Shown here piece by piece: positions 34,961-47,329 of a stretch of 64,000 nucleotides of DNA (within the stretch, counting starts at the first letter, position 1; each line of letters starts with the position of its first letter). The notes below the pieces were generated by a model. It was not told where the DNA came from and searched no databases. It saw nothing but the letters and a program-made list of their open reading frames with translations. This stretch comes from Taenia hydatigena (lineage: Eukaryota; Platyhelminthes; Cestoda; Cyclophyllidea; Taeniidae), in the NCBI GenBank assembly GCA_036345935.2, contig JADWOT020001427.1, positions 62,001 to 126,000 of the forward strand, written 5' to 3'. A program made the position numbers and the translations under genes.

Positions 34961-37900
34961 CTTCGACAAAATACAGAAAACGCATATATTAACTAGCAAA
35001 ATTAAGAAAGTGGCCCTTCATTAAAATGCAGAAACTTGCACATTTAACCATATAATTCTCGCACTAAAATATTTTAGCCAGGGGAAGTTGCATAATAAGT
35101 TCCTGTCACCCTGAACATGCTCTGATGGAACTTTGATCATACTTAAATAATGGGTTACCGGTGGCACATCAGTGCTGATTTCACAGTTATTTGGCCTGCC
35201 ATCCGCAAATGCGGATTCCTTTCACGCCAAGTGCTCCCTTTGACCTGGGCTGTATTTTAGCAGACGGAAAGAACCTGCCACGATGTTATTGTATTCCTTG
35301 CTTCTTGCAAACATGCTAACTTAGGTTGGTAGTGACACTACCTTTTTGGATTCTGCCCTATATCTTCTTCTTTGAATAAGGAAAAGGTGAAATAATGCTA
35401 TGAATTTATGAGGTGCTTGCATAGGCTATTTACTAAACTGGGTGCGGATAATTCACCGTGAAACTGACTTCCTAGAAGCGCATTCGTGTGAAGCCACAAA
35501 GGTACTTTTGAGAAAACGCAGCGGCAGCTTCAAGGAGTAATCTACTACCACAACATTCGGGGCTAATCTTTTAAATATTTAGCCTTGACCACTCTCTCAA
35601 AGCCATCGGAATTTCACCGTGTCAAAAGCAGTTAGGCCAGCAGTGCACATAGTGGCCATAACTCTGGGGACTGAACTCTATCCCGACAAATGTGTTTAGG
35701 CAGTTTCCGCCTGACCATCATTTGTGTGCGAAGTCGCCACAGAAAAATTTTCGAGTCAAAATGTGGCGTGGTAGAAGACAAGCTTAAAATAATTTGGGCT
35801 TTTTTAAGATAGAATCGAGCATTCGCATAGGCACCGAAAGAGGGTCGCCGTGCAAAATGCTGACAAGCCCATCTGCAGCGTCGGATAAAAGGTACCGTAT
35901 CTTTTGCCCAGTCAGGCCTGACTGCCTCTTTTCATTCACTCCCACCCAGTTTTCTGATCTAGCGAAAAATTGACATTGCCAAAGGGCAGTTCAAATATGC
36001 AGCCAACTTAGATTGCTGCTAAATCACAAGATCATACAGCGAAATGCGCTGGTTTGGTATGCATTCCGTTACTTCATATGCAAATCATGTCCTGTGTAGC
36101 AGAAAGACGTGTCAATATTGTGCATGGCGTCCCGCATTTCAGTACCTCATTAAGCATAAATTCGCACTTGTGTCAACACAAAATTAAAGATTCGAAATAA
36201 AAGTATGTTAATCGACCTTGCCAACCATCAATCCGTGCGGGCTTTTCATCATAGGCTAGGCAATTCGATTTACCGACTTTAGATCATAGATTCGCCGACT
36301 GTGCAAATCCTCATTCAGTGAAACAACCCATGCGTCTGTAACCCGTCAAGATTATCAAAACTCTTTGAAATGGACCAGTTTAATATTGCATCAGTGGGAG
36401 CCCTTTGCTGTCAAAAGAGCATGTATTTCATTGTAAGTCAAGATCCTAGCAGGTCTAAAAACTTTGCCGTCCACCAATTATGTCGCCGTCTGGAAATCTG
36501 CTCAATCCCCCTTAAGCGTCCTGAATGTGATAGAGAGTGACAGTGGGAAGTAATGGATTCGATGTTTATCCGTTTCAGGAGAAGTGAAAAAAAAATTAAA
36601 TTAAGTCATGCATTTTGGCAAAATTATGAGTAGGATTTACTGGTAGCCAATTGGCATTTTAGAGTTTACTTCCTCGGGTGCGATACAATCTCTTTCGTCA
36701 CAAAGTTCGCAGTCAATGAGTGCTTACCTCGAAAAACTTGTAATCAAGTAAACAAACTTTGCAAATGTATTCAAGCACAAATAGCAGTCTTGACCTAAAT
36801 TTTTACAAAATAGATAAGGTGCATTAATTAATTAGTAAAGTGCAGGCGAACTTTAGAGATATGTAGTCATATGACTTTGGAAAAATGCAAGAATCTTGTG
36901 CATTATATCATTCAATGTGCCCATTGAAGCAAATCTGAACGCAAGATACGCTTGTTTTTATCGTGTACATCAGCAAGGCCGCGTGGAACGTTGTTGCAGT
37001 GCTCGTCTTTAATTCAGCAATAATAACTAGAATGCTTAAGACATAGGGATAAAAAAGAAACATTGAGTGTAGCTGAGAAAGAGGTGCCATGCGACTTAAT
37101 AGTAACTTTCGCATCTAGTGGGTATTGCTGATGCAGGCTCATTGCACCTCACCCCTCTTTTTCGCAGACTAGCCTTCAAGGCGATAATATATGACACAAT
37201 CGATGCAGTAAGAGCAGCGAGGGCAGAAAATCAGTGCGGGTGATGGCTAGTGACAGTATATGGTAGCAGTAGGTCACGGATGATGGCAATCTTCGTCACG
37301 TGCATGAATCCGTTTTCTCGTAAATCAGCGAAGCACGCGCTTGATCCCCAAATTTTCAAAAAGTATAAAGTAGGCAGATTAGGAGTGACGGATGCTTAAG
37401 AGGTCTGTTATGATGGTCGTGGTATGCAGCTAAGATCCCTGTCCATTTAGTGCCATGGTTGACAAAAATTATACTTTAAATCCTCATTATCACTTCGATT
37501 TCTCGCGGGTTTCTAGATTCATGTGACGAACTGAGGTGACTCCCAGCAATGCATTTATTGTGTAGATCTTGGGAGAGGAGAGGTCAGTTGTATTCACACA
37601 CGGGAAGGGTTTCGTATCAATAAGTTCGGTGTCGCTAGTGGATGCCTCTGACTGCGAATACCGTTGCGTTTGTTTGGATCTGAGTTACCTTAACAGTCCC
37701 TACTTATGTGGACCTGACCTCGGCGTGAAGAAGAGGCCAGTATACGGACGGAAACCACTATAACCGATCTTGAGCTCATCAAACTCAGCCGATGTCTGAG
37801 ACTCTTCTCGTCATTTTGATAAATGGGTTCGCATGAGTAAAGGACAAAATCGTAACGTAATGCAATCTGGTTGTGTCGAGGATAAAATTGGGCCGGTAGG

Positions 37901-40900
37901 TTTTACCTATTTGCTAATTTTATACCCCTGGTAATGCATTAATTTGTTAAACTGAAATGCCTCTTTGTGGCACAAAAGTGGGAGATCAGGAGTATAATAT
38001 CGATAAGCTGCGAGTACATCGGGTGGGCTAACTAAAAAACACTTAATTCCTCTGACTTATTTGAGACGAATTCATCCACTTAATTGGAAGTCGAGCAAGC
38101 GGGAAGGAACGATGAACCTGAAATCAAAACTAAACGATAAGCAAAACTTTGGCGTTGAACTAAAAGGGACCTAAATGAGCAGGTATTTAAGAGTCTTCTT
38201 CTATTGTCGACCGCACTATTGTCAGTGTAGTTATTCTCATGAACATGAATTGAAAGAAACATGGATCAAATAATCATTTCACTGCAATCGGTATGCGCTA
38301 ACACTTTTCAGCCTTTGCATCTTTAGTTGCTTTTAGTCAATAAATGCATCTATATACGTATCGGACGCTTTCACGACAACAAAAACCTTTCATTGGACAT
38401 TGCGTTGGAGAGGTAATCTCGCGATCCACAAATAAGTTCCAAACATCTTTTTGCTCTGCCCTTAAGTGCTACTCGCTTCGTTTAACCTTAAGAGCAAGAA
38501 ATCCATCGGCCAGTCAGAATTGACTCCATGTTCCACCTTAGTGTGAGCAACTGCTTCAGTAGTCCGTGCAATAGCGTGTAAATTTTCGTTTTCTCTTGCT
38601 AGCCATTCTCGCTATTAAATTTACACCAATTCAATTTTGGTAGCACTGTTGTAGTGTCAAATACACGCGTGTCATTGCAACTACTATTCATCTACTCCAT
38701 TATTTTGCACAGCATTCACATTATCCCATGTAGGCGAGTACAAACAATCTTTGGTTAATTAGGATACATCTCAGCGCGAAGGCGCTTATAATTGGGTTAG
38801 GTTGCCACACTTGGCATCACAGCCAAAAATTTGTCAAGTGCCAGTGAGTAATGTAGATTTGTGTGCCTCATAGTACTCTGCAACCGCACTTCAGCCTCAA
38901 GCATGTCAATGCCATTAGCATGCCATCTTTGTTCGAAAAGGCATCTTGCTTCCAAGCTCATTCTTTGTTCTCAGCGGTATGTTCACTCTAATGCACTACA
39001 AATTTTGGTATAATCAACTCAATTTTGCAGGACTTTATCAGAAGCTACCGTCACGTGTAAAGTCGAGTGGCACAAAAGTGACACTAGCTAAAGCAAAGGA
39101 TCCTCATCTTATCATTTGAAAGTCCACTAGCGAAATCCATAGGTGGATACCAAGGCAGCTTCCTGGACCGCACTAAAACATAGGAAAATTAGTGCGTAAT
39201 TTGCTGTCTTTGCGACTATACGTAAAGTGCACTCATAAAAGCAATGGCCTCTATGATTACGCTCGACTGTTGATCACGTAATGCTACCGTGTCGCTGTCT
39301 ATTACTACCTGAATTACCAATGTGATTTGACGGAATTTGATGCAATGCTTGATAGCCATGTCAACCAAGCAATGCTTAACCAATTTCGCACAGTGAGGTC
39401 CACCTATGCAGTACCTAACTTAAATAATATTTTTAATGCACCAACAATCACCCACCAGTGATTGCTCTTGCTTTGCTTAGCCAAAAGTCCAGATTAAAAG
39501 AGGAACAAGTTAATGTGAAGGTTACTGCAACTTACAAATTTTTGTTGATGCAATAGTGTTCGCTTTGTATTCTAAGCAAGTACTGCGAGATGGAAGAGAC
39601 CATGGCATTTGTGTTTTTTGTAGCGTTAGCTGCGATGGGACTCAGCATCAATGATAGGCAGGTTTTCAAAGTAGAATTTGTCACGAGGCGTTTCGAGTAG
39701 ATGAATGGGTGGGAGAAGAGGACTTGGCAGAAGCGCTTAATATGAAGCGCATCAGATGAGCAACTTCCTAATGTCATCGCACATAGAAGTCGTTCAGTGT
39801 AGGCGCTATGATGTATCGCTGACGCTTTATGGGCAATCATCCTCCCAATATTCGCCACAATTCAATCCAATAATCCAATTTCCTCAAAGCTCTGGCTTCT
39901 TCTTTCTGAACAACAAATTCTGCAGTGGCTTGGATTGATAAGTGACGTGAGAATGCAAAGAGACTTTAGCTGCTTATCATTATTTAATAAAAACCTCTTT
40001 GTATCACTTTGTAAGACTGCCTTAAAATATTGCATTGCCGTCGAAGAGATCAATTAACAACAGGTCGATTTTGATTTACTAGTCCTTGTTACATTTCTTT
40101 TTGAAATTAGTGCGATCATAGTAATTATAGCATATTACAAATATGTTGGAGCTTAATCATTCCTTTTATCAAAAGCAAGACAAGAACGAGTCGAAATGAA
40201 GAGTTGTGAAATAAAAATTAATTTTTGCAAAATACGCAGCCACTGAATATTAGTTAGTTAGTCATTTCCTTGGGTCATGCTTAAGGCTTTTTCGTCAACA
40301 AAGAATTAAAGAGATAGAATAAGGAATAGAGCTATCGAAGAAAAATCAAATTTACAAGGGCAGCACCAAATCATAAAATGACAAAAATGAACTCGCTGAC
40401 TGTGCGCGAGCACCACAGTTTGGCTGCATTACGTATTCTTATTTTTAACTTCCCCATTTATGCGTTGCTCTTTCCATTTGCTCTTTTTCCTCCTCTTCCT
40501 TTCTTTGCTTTATCCTTTGCAGCAGAACAGTTATTTTTCTTTGCTTACTTAGGAGAGATCAATTCACCCCTCACCCTCCACTCCAGTGAAGGCAAAGCAG
40601 TTGCAAAGGCAGAGGGTAAAGAATATTCACTGGCAACTTGCATTTACCCATTTGGTTGTAGCATTTAGAAAATAAGTGGTCATATTTCCATTTACACCTC
40701 TTTCATCTTTATTCATTTAAACTTCTTTTTGTAAATAAGGGAGTGGCAGCTGATGCAGGCAATCAAGATTGTTTGCGTTGCGTTATTAAAAAAGTCGAAT
40801 CATTAATTTAATTTTTGAAAGTAATTTAGAGCTGCAGCTCAGCACAGCAACAAGTTTCTGTTAGCTAATGGCTAAAAGGAGGTGGAATCACGTAATCCAA

Positions 40901-43900
40901 ATAAGCGCACAGCTTGCGATTCGCTTCCCTTTTTAATCTGACTCGTGTCAAGGTGAGCTACTACAGGTTAATTCACAGCATTAGCAATTTGACTTGCACA
41001 ACACTGGGATAATGCTCTGCAAACTAGACTTTTTTATAATATCTATTAAGTTTTTTCTTCGCGGCCTTATTTAGACATTGATAGGTTTGAAGTCGGGGGG
41101 TTAAATATGAGCGGTTAAGAGCTCCCCATGCTTATCAAGGTGCTATTATTAATCGCCCTATATGTAACTTAAGTTACATTATGGACACTTGCAATTTGCA
41201 TTAGAATTGCCGCCATTTATCGTTTATAGGTGCTCCCTTTTTATCAGAGGTTCGTTAATGTTTGCTTTAAGCAAAGCATTTGCCTAATTGTTTCACCCTT
41301 AGCTCAGAACCGCTTACAAGTAATAACAGCCTTTTGCATAGTTCACTCAGAATTTCGCTTAAAGTAAGCGATGGTCCTTAATTAAAAATCCCCTACTAAC
41401 TTAGCACGACTTCGAGTAGTGGGGCTGTACTACTGACGTGGTATGAGTAGCTATGTAGCGTTTTTGCGGAACGGACAGGTCATGGATGCGCAAACCCGCT
41501 GCATCCATCTCAGTCATGTGGTTTGGACAGACTTTTATCCTTACGTTGTTCCAAAAAGCTTCAACCTAATTATGCGGATGATCTAATAGGACTAAAGGCA
41601 TGAATAGAGGTTAAGTGCTACTTGATTACTAATAAATTTAGACCATGGCACAAATTATACCCTCCATCATGTACGCATAGTATACAAAAAGTGATTGCTC
41701 CTGATTTCAGATTGTGCGGGTTGTAAGAACTACTCTAGAACTTGACCTCAACCTTTACCAAATCTAAGGCAATTTTGATTTACATACTCTATGGGCTTCA
41801 TGGTAACACGAGCTTTCTCTATGAGTTGCTTTTAACCATCGCTGCAATGTTAAAATGGTCCAGCATTAAAATCGTAGCCTGAAACATGCAGAGAAGTAGG
41901 GTCCACTAATATAAACATTATTTGCATTAATTACACAGACTGAAAATCAAATAACTTTTATCAGACTACGTGTGCGAGCTGCTCACTCGGTGTCAGTTGG
42001 GCAGATCAGAGTGGAACTTGATAGAAAGTTGCATGGCCTGCAAGCCTTAATCAATTTGCTGACGTAATCGAACGGAAGCTGGCGTCCTGCCACATTACCG
42101 TCTTCTGCATGCAAGTCCCACAATTAATGAGTCTTTTTGACCCCGATTCGATCAAAACAAAATCATTAGGGCGCTTCAATAACCTGATTTTAGTGTGCTG
42201 CTTTTATACTCTACGATACGATCTCGTTATAATTTCCCGGTGCACTACTTGCCAATGCTCTTCAAATTCGGCGCACCCAAATTCGTGCCTTTCGTAGAAA
42301 CGGTTCTTTGAGCTTAAGCTATTAACTTTGCGCGATCATAGCTTCCGATCTTTAATCAACAAATAGGCCTATAGATTATAGCTGCGGGTAACATTTCTGA
42401 GTTTTATTTAGTTCATTGACTTCTAAGCACTTTTGAGCAGATATCCTTATCGCGTGCATTGATACTGACTTAGGACATTTGCTAAGTATGATTATCATTT
42501 ATTCGTTTAACCGATTTTGATGATAATTTGCAAGGAATGACAAAGATGATGTGCAAAAGTCAATTTTTCTACTTTTGTTGCTGCCGTGAAAGTCCAAAAA
42601 TTTTAAGTGTTTTTGAACTGGTTAAGTAGGTCTCAACACCGGCTTGATAGACTTTATCTTTTCTCCAGCTGTAATATTCTGCGTGGTAGGAAGTATATTA
42701 TCAGCCTCTAGAAAGCCTTATAGGTGCTTTAAATCAAGAGACATGATGTACTTTTTCCTAAAAAGTAAAAATGGTCATTTTATTCAAACAATGGTGACTT
42801 AGCCACCACACGTTCAAGTTGCATTTCCCAAAATGACTTAAAGGCACTTAAGACATTAATGCGGATGTATGCTACTATAAGTTAAGAAGTTCATTGTTAC
42901 TTGCATTTTACTACGAGAGTTGGGTGCCGTCTTTATCATAAGTTATCAAGCAGCCCAAAGTCGGATGAACTTTGCAATTTTGCAATATTAATGGTGCTAA
43001 TGCTTGAATACTCATTCTCCTAGTGCCATTAATTAGGAGTGAGTAAATTATATCGGTCCTTTAATTTTATAATTCATGGGTTACCATGAATATACAGGGA
43101 TAAAATTGAAAATAAAGAATTAAGTATTCGAGCTTAAGGTAGGCGGTGGTCATGGGTGACCGCAAGCGATGAGTGGATGGCTGTTCTTGAGAATGACGGA
43201 GATAAACATCGAGCATGAGAGAACTACTACAAAAGAGCAAATGGTGCCAATAAGTGGGATTGTAGGAGTGAAAGGGGGATGCAGGAGGTTGCAACGAAGC
43301 TTACGTCTAAATGGGGCGAGGTATTCCCTTTTGAGAGGTGGGCCATGATTTGATAGGCTGATGGTTGCTTACTGAGAAGGAAGTGAGTGGGGTGCGTATA
43401 AATACTTGCCATTTTTTGCGACCGATTCATAGGAGGGTAAATGAAGGAAAATGAAGGGTAGATAGGCAAAGAATTAGCAAGGAATAGAAAGAATTACTCA
43501 TAAATGCTGAGAAGCATTGTGAGAGGTGGCCTGTGATGGTGGCTGCGATTGGCGTCCATGTGATAGGCAGGGAGCAAGTGATAACAACCTAAGACTATGA
43601 ATGAATGGCCGTGAGCAGCTACTGCAGCTTCGAATACCATTTTGAATGCTTACATAGTCAAAATTCTCTAGTAGTGGATCCCTAACTACTGTTGTAAAAT
43701 AATCTATAATTCCAACATAAGATAGCGTTAAGCCGCAAGTCTTTGTTAAAGTGCAATCTTTACGTTGTCGAATTGATAGTTCCGCTTAAGTAGATGTTAT
43801 TTTTTATTCTAGGCAGCCATGACTTGGTCTAATATGGCTAGCTACAATTGAAAATTGGTTGACCTTAGAATTTTATCGAAAACCGCGGCACTGTCCTTAT

Positions 43901-44087
43901 TGCATTTTTAAGGTTATCTATGCCTTAATATACTCTGCGGCTCAATTTTTTTTGCAATTATGAGAAATGGTGGTTTTCAATGCAGGTTTCTTTTTCGTGT
44001 CAACAACGTTAACTATAAGCGGAATAGAAGTATTTGCTCCTTACGTAAAACTTTTGTCCTTATTTTAAACCTTGCTTAACTGTATAG
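34961..44087. other. about 9 kb with no gene I can defend
   Basis: Mostly AT-rich. Open frames (for example 39532-39858 minus, 40378-40668 plus, 43067-43469 minus) are of chance length. A minus-strand segment near 43300-43410 has a good ATG context, a donor (GAC|gtaagc) and a strong downstream acceptor, but the acceptor is followed directly by a stop in that frame. The missing first exon of the glutathione peroxidase should lie in the last few hundred bases; short ATG exons near 43530-43605 are possible. Confidence 0.4.
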
Positions 44088-44949
44088 GCATCTGACGAGA
44101 ATAAATTCTACTCTTTTGACGCTTTGGGCATTGATGGAAACAATATATCCATGAAGAAATACAGGTACACTCACCACATCTGTCCTTCATATAGCGATTC
44201 TGTTTTGTTATTTAGAGGCGACGTTGTCATCGTCGTAAACGTCGCCACTCAATGAGGTTTGACTAAAAAGGACTACGCCCAGCTGCAAGACCTGTGTACC
44301 CAATATAGTTGCCAGGGTCTTAGTATCCTTGCCTTCCCCTGCAACCAATTTCAAAGCCAGGTATGTCAAATTTCTAAATTTTGATACTATGTAACGCTGT
44401 TTGTTGAAAACAAATCGCACTTTCAGGAACCGGGGACCAATGCTGAAATTAAGGAAGCTGCACGAAAGAAATTTGGACTTACCTTCGACTTTTTGGGTAA
44501 AGTTGACGTCAACGGTCCTAATGCTTTACCCCTCTTTATTTACCTTCAAGACATTCTTGAGGATAAGCCTACCAAGTAAGCTGATGACTTTGCGCGCAAT
44601 TATTTACAAAATTTTGCGTCATCTTTTGCCTCCTGAAGCCTTGAATACGTATACATGAATAGGGGCGATAAGTGCTGCTACTAAGCAGTGAAACCTTTGG
44701 GCTAGGGTGGCAGGGTCCCCTCCCAAACCAAGTTATTTCCGCTTTTACCGTTATTTAGTGTAGTTTGGACATGGGCTACTGAGATTTTACCTCGTGAGTT
44801 GCAATCATGGGCATTTTGCTTTTAAGATCAACCTCTTGCTTCTTTGCAATCTTAGTAAAATCAAGTGGAGCTTCACAAGGTTCCTCATCAATAGAAATGG
44901 CGTCCCCTACAAGCGTTACTCCCCCACCACTGATCCAAAGGCAATCTAA
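44088..44949 (+). CDS. GPX: selenocysteine glutathione peroxidase (phospholipid-hydroperoxide type)
   Basis: Reduces hydrogen or lipid peroxides with glutathione; GPx4-like monomeric type (no oligomerisation insert). Exons: 44088-44164, 44216-44360, 44427-44575 and 44856-44949, joined in phases 2, 0 and 2, 154 residues visible. The order of motifs matches the family: FDALGIDGNNISMKKYRGDV, VNVATQ-U-GLTKKDYAQL, ILAFPCNQF, QEPGTNAEIKEAARKKFGL, KVDVNGP, KIKWSFTRFLINRNGV, KRYSPTTDPKAI. The active residue is encoded by an in-frame TGA at 44253-44255, where the family has Sec or Cys. The catalytic Gln and Trp are present. The Asn after that Trp in most members is Ser here. The first exon (initiator Met) is not found; exon 44088 opens in phase 0 after ctgtatag. 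The C-terminus is short compared with trematode enzymes (from my knowledge of the family). Identity is very secure. Confidence 0.93.
44253..44255 (+). other. in-frame TGA read as selenocysteine
   Basis: The TGA sits exactly at the peroxidatic position (VNVATQ-U-GLTKK). Frames before and after it continue the family sequence without shift, and all exon junctions keep phase, so recoding rather than decay is the natural reading. It needs a SECIS element in the 3' UTR. Confidence 0.85.
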
Positions 44950-45032
44950 AACTCTTTTTTGTTCAAGCTTTACGATATAACTTATGATTATTTGCTATCT
45001 CTGCTTGATATATTCGATATTTTGTGTTTTCG

Positions 45033-45080
45033 TTGGTATGACGCTTTAATGGAAAGGATCTTGCTACCATTAAATACCAA
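45033..45080 (+). promoter_or_regulatory. SECIS-like 3' UTR hairpin (incomplete)
   Basis: About 84 bases after the peroxidase stop, TTGGTA (45033-45038) pairs with TACCAA (45075-45080), and TTTAATGG (45045-45052) with CCATTAAA (45067-45074). The 5' side carries ATGA at 45038-45041, then 11 bases, then AAA at the start of a 14-base apical loop, as in SECIS elements. The partner GA of the SECIS quartet is absent on the 3' side, so by the usual rule it is not a canonical SECIS. It may be coincidence, a variant, or the real element may lie further downstream. Confidence 0.3.
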
Positions 45081-45242
45081 TCATTTTCACCTTCCAATTA
45101 GCCGCCGAAAATTAAGTTGTAGGGCTGTTCGATTCATTTGCAGCAGGCTAGCGTCTGTCCAGAAATTCTACCTCAGAAGTGAAGAATTGCTATGCTACAT
45201 TAATATAACGCATTTGTCTTCGCCTTCGAAAACCTGTTGGTA

Positions 45243-46960
45243 ATGTTACGACATAAAACTAAATCATGTATTCGTTCTTTAATATTTTTAAGGGAATGAT
45301 TGTTGGTTTTGGGGCTGTTTTTAGCATTATAATATAAAAATTAAACTTAATTAAAGTATAATCTGATTTTTAGGCATTAGGCCACTCAGCAAAATGGGCA
45401 CACTACATGCACCCACGATTATTGCATTGGGGGTCTTCACACTTGTACACTTCAAATCACCAGGGCTGATTACCCCACGAATTTCGGATGGCTGCAAAAT
45501 CATCTTACAGTACTCTGAGTTTTAAGTACTTTTATATCTGGTAGCTAACAAAAATGCCAAAAAATGACTAAATGCTTGTGTCCGAGACTTTGGGACTGCA
45601 TAATCGCAATTTGATACGTAATATGCCTAAAGTAGGGTCTCCGTAAAGAAAGTCGCCCCATCTTGCAAATGTAGCGCAAATATCTATTCGACTTGATTAA
45701 CTTAATTGTTTGGCATTCTAAATGCTTGAAATCTGTTTGCGACAGCGTTTAGCGACTCTAGAGGCGTATCATTAGCTATCTGGTGTATGTGATTTATTTT
45801 TCTGGATCTGAATTCCTAATTATTTTTATTTATTTTCCTTGCTTTTAAATGACATGGCACAAGACATTGAATTACTGCTATCCACTCCTTGAGTGTCTTC
45901 GATGTCAATTGACCCTTCTCGAATTTTTCACCTCCAAAACTTGGTAATTTATGTGCCGCCGTGTCGCTTATGACGAAGCTCATGGAAACTCAATAGCCGC
46001 ATCAAATTTCGATGATCCCTGCAAACTGGTATACTTTGCAGAGATAACACAGCGCACATTTTCAAAAAACTTCATTGCCTTCTGCTTTTCTTTTTACGCT
46101 TATCAACAATGAGGTGGTTAAGTAATAAATAGACGTCCATATGAGTAAAAGAGGACTTTCGATATTTGTGTTACAAGATTGCCTAATAATAACATTATCT
46201 ATTTATGCGCCGTGCAAGCGTTTTAAACCCCTTATTATGTCTCAATTTTGTAATCATCCATCTAGATTCCTTAAGCGAAAAAGGTGCATGTCATCGAGGT
46301 TTAAATGATCAAACACTTACATTCTTCCATCAAGCGATTCTGAATCACTTGATCAAAGCATGACTTTATCAAGAGCTACGATGCTGTACTCAAGATGTGG
46401 ATGGATGCTAACAGCTTAAATAGTCGCTTTGATGAGTCCCATTGCAGGTTCGGCCACCCCAATGGCAGCCAGAAGATCCATGCGTAAGCATGCTTTTTGA
46501 GGCACCTGTAGTTCCTGTCGCATTCTCCGTATTCACCGCGATTCAATCAACAGGACAAAAGCAAGTTTTAAAATGAGGCCGACTAAAAGGTCCCATGCTT
46601 GAATAACTAAGCAAGTGACTCCTAACTGCTTTTTGAAGTCTAAAGCTCCCTGCTCTTGACACAAGCACCGATTCATTCGCCACGTGCGGCGAATTTTAAT
46701 GAATTTTCATCGATGAATTTTTGCTTGATTTTGGAGTGTTTAACCCATATATTATGCATCACCAAGCATTAAGCTCTTATTGATAAGTTTAGCTAAGTTG
46801 CTACTATGTCTTATCGCTTAGAATTTTGCACCTTGAGACTCCGCCTCTAATGTGAACGGTAACTTATTGCATTTACGTTTTCTGAATAATTAAGGTGATT
46901 TTCATTTTGTGTAGAATGTTGAGCAGTAGTCTCGCTCTAATTTAACAGCGAATACCAGCA
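45243..46960. other. downstream region of the peroxidase, no gene recognised
   Basis: AT-rich. Candidate polyadenylation hexamers of the ATTAAA type occur at about 45342-45358. A perfect two-part inverted repeat lies at 45850-45907. No coding exon is supported. Confidence 0.35.
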
Positions 46961-47329
46961 TTAATGCTGATGCATGTCTTCTATTTCCGGAAGATTTTCA
47001 TCGTACCATGGCGGCATGGTAGCATAGCGCTTTTTACTTGTTTTGAAGTGCGTTTAAGGTGTGATAATTACCATGCAATTTGTAACCTATTTAACAAAGC
47101 TATATCAAGTCGCCGATTTGCCGACTCTTTTACCTGTTCGTGCATAAATACACCCAGAACCCTTTGGATCAAAGGTGTAGAAGACTTTTGAGGGCTGATG
47201 TCTGCGGATATCACTTAATTTGTTGATTGCAGCAAATATACCTTCAGATGATTTGCAAGCGGCGTTGAAGACTTTTTGCTTTTGCTCTTTGCTTTTGCGT
47301 TCTAACCACTTGTCGGAAATTTTAAACAT
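46961..47329 (-). CDS. small three-exon gene, function unknown
   Basis: The ATG at 47327-47329 (A at -3) opens MFKISDKWLERKSKEQKQKV. Exons are 47242-47329, 47134-47201 and 46961-47029, with introns of 40 bases (gtatat..ccgcag) and 104 bases (gtaaaa..aaaaag), phases 1 and 0. The product is about 74 aa, basic at the N-terminus, with SPQKSSTPLIQRVLGVFMHE in the middle and PPWYDENLPEIEDMHQH at the end. The frame continues open for 20 codons upstream of the ATG (AKKLVDGSVK). There is no signal peptide. Its family is not recognised. The second acceptor has a purine-rich tract, which is the weakest point. Confidence 0.35.

Noticed and set aside
44253..44255. TGA as a disabling stop making the peroxidase a pseudogene
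   Set aside because: It sits exactly at the Sec position of the family, and no other frame damage or splice-site loss is seen in four exons.
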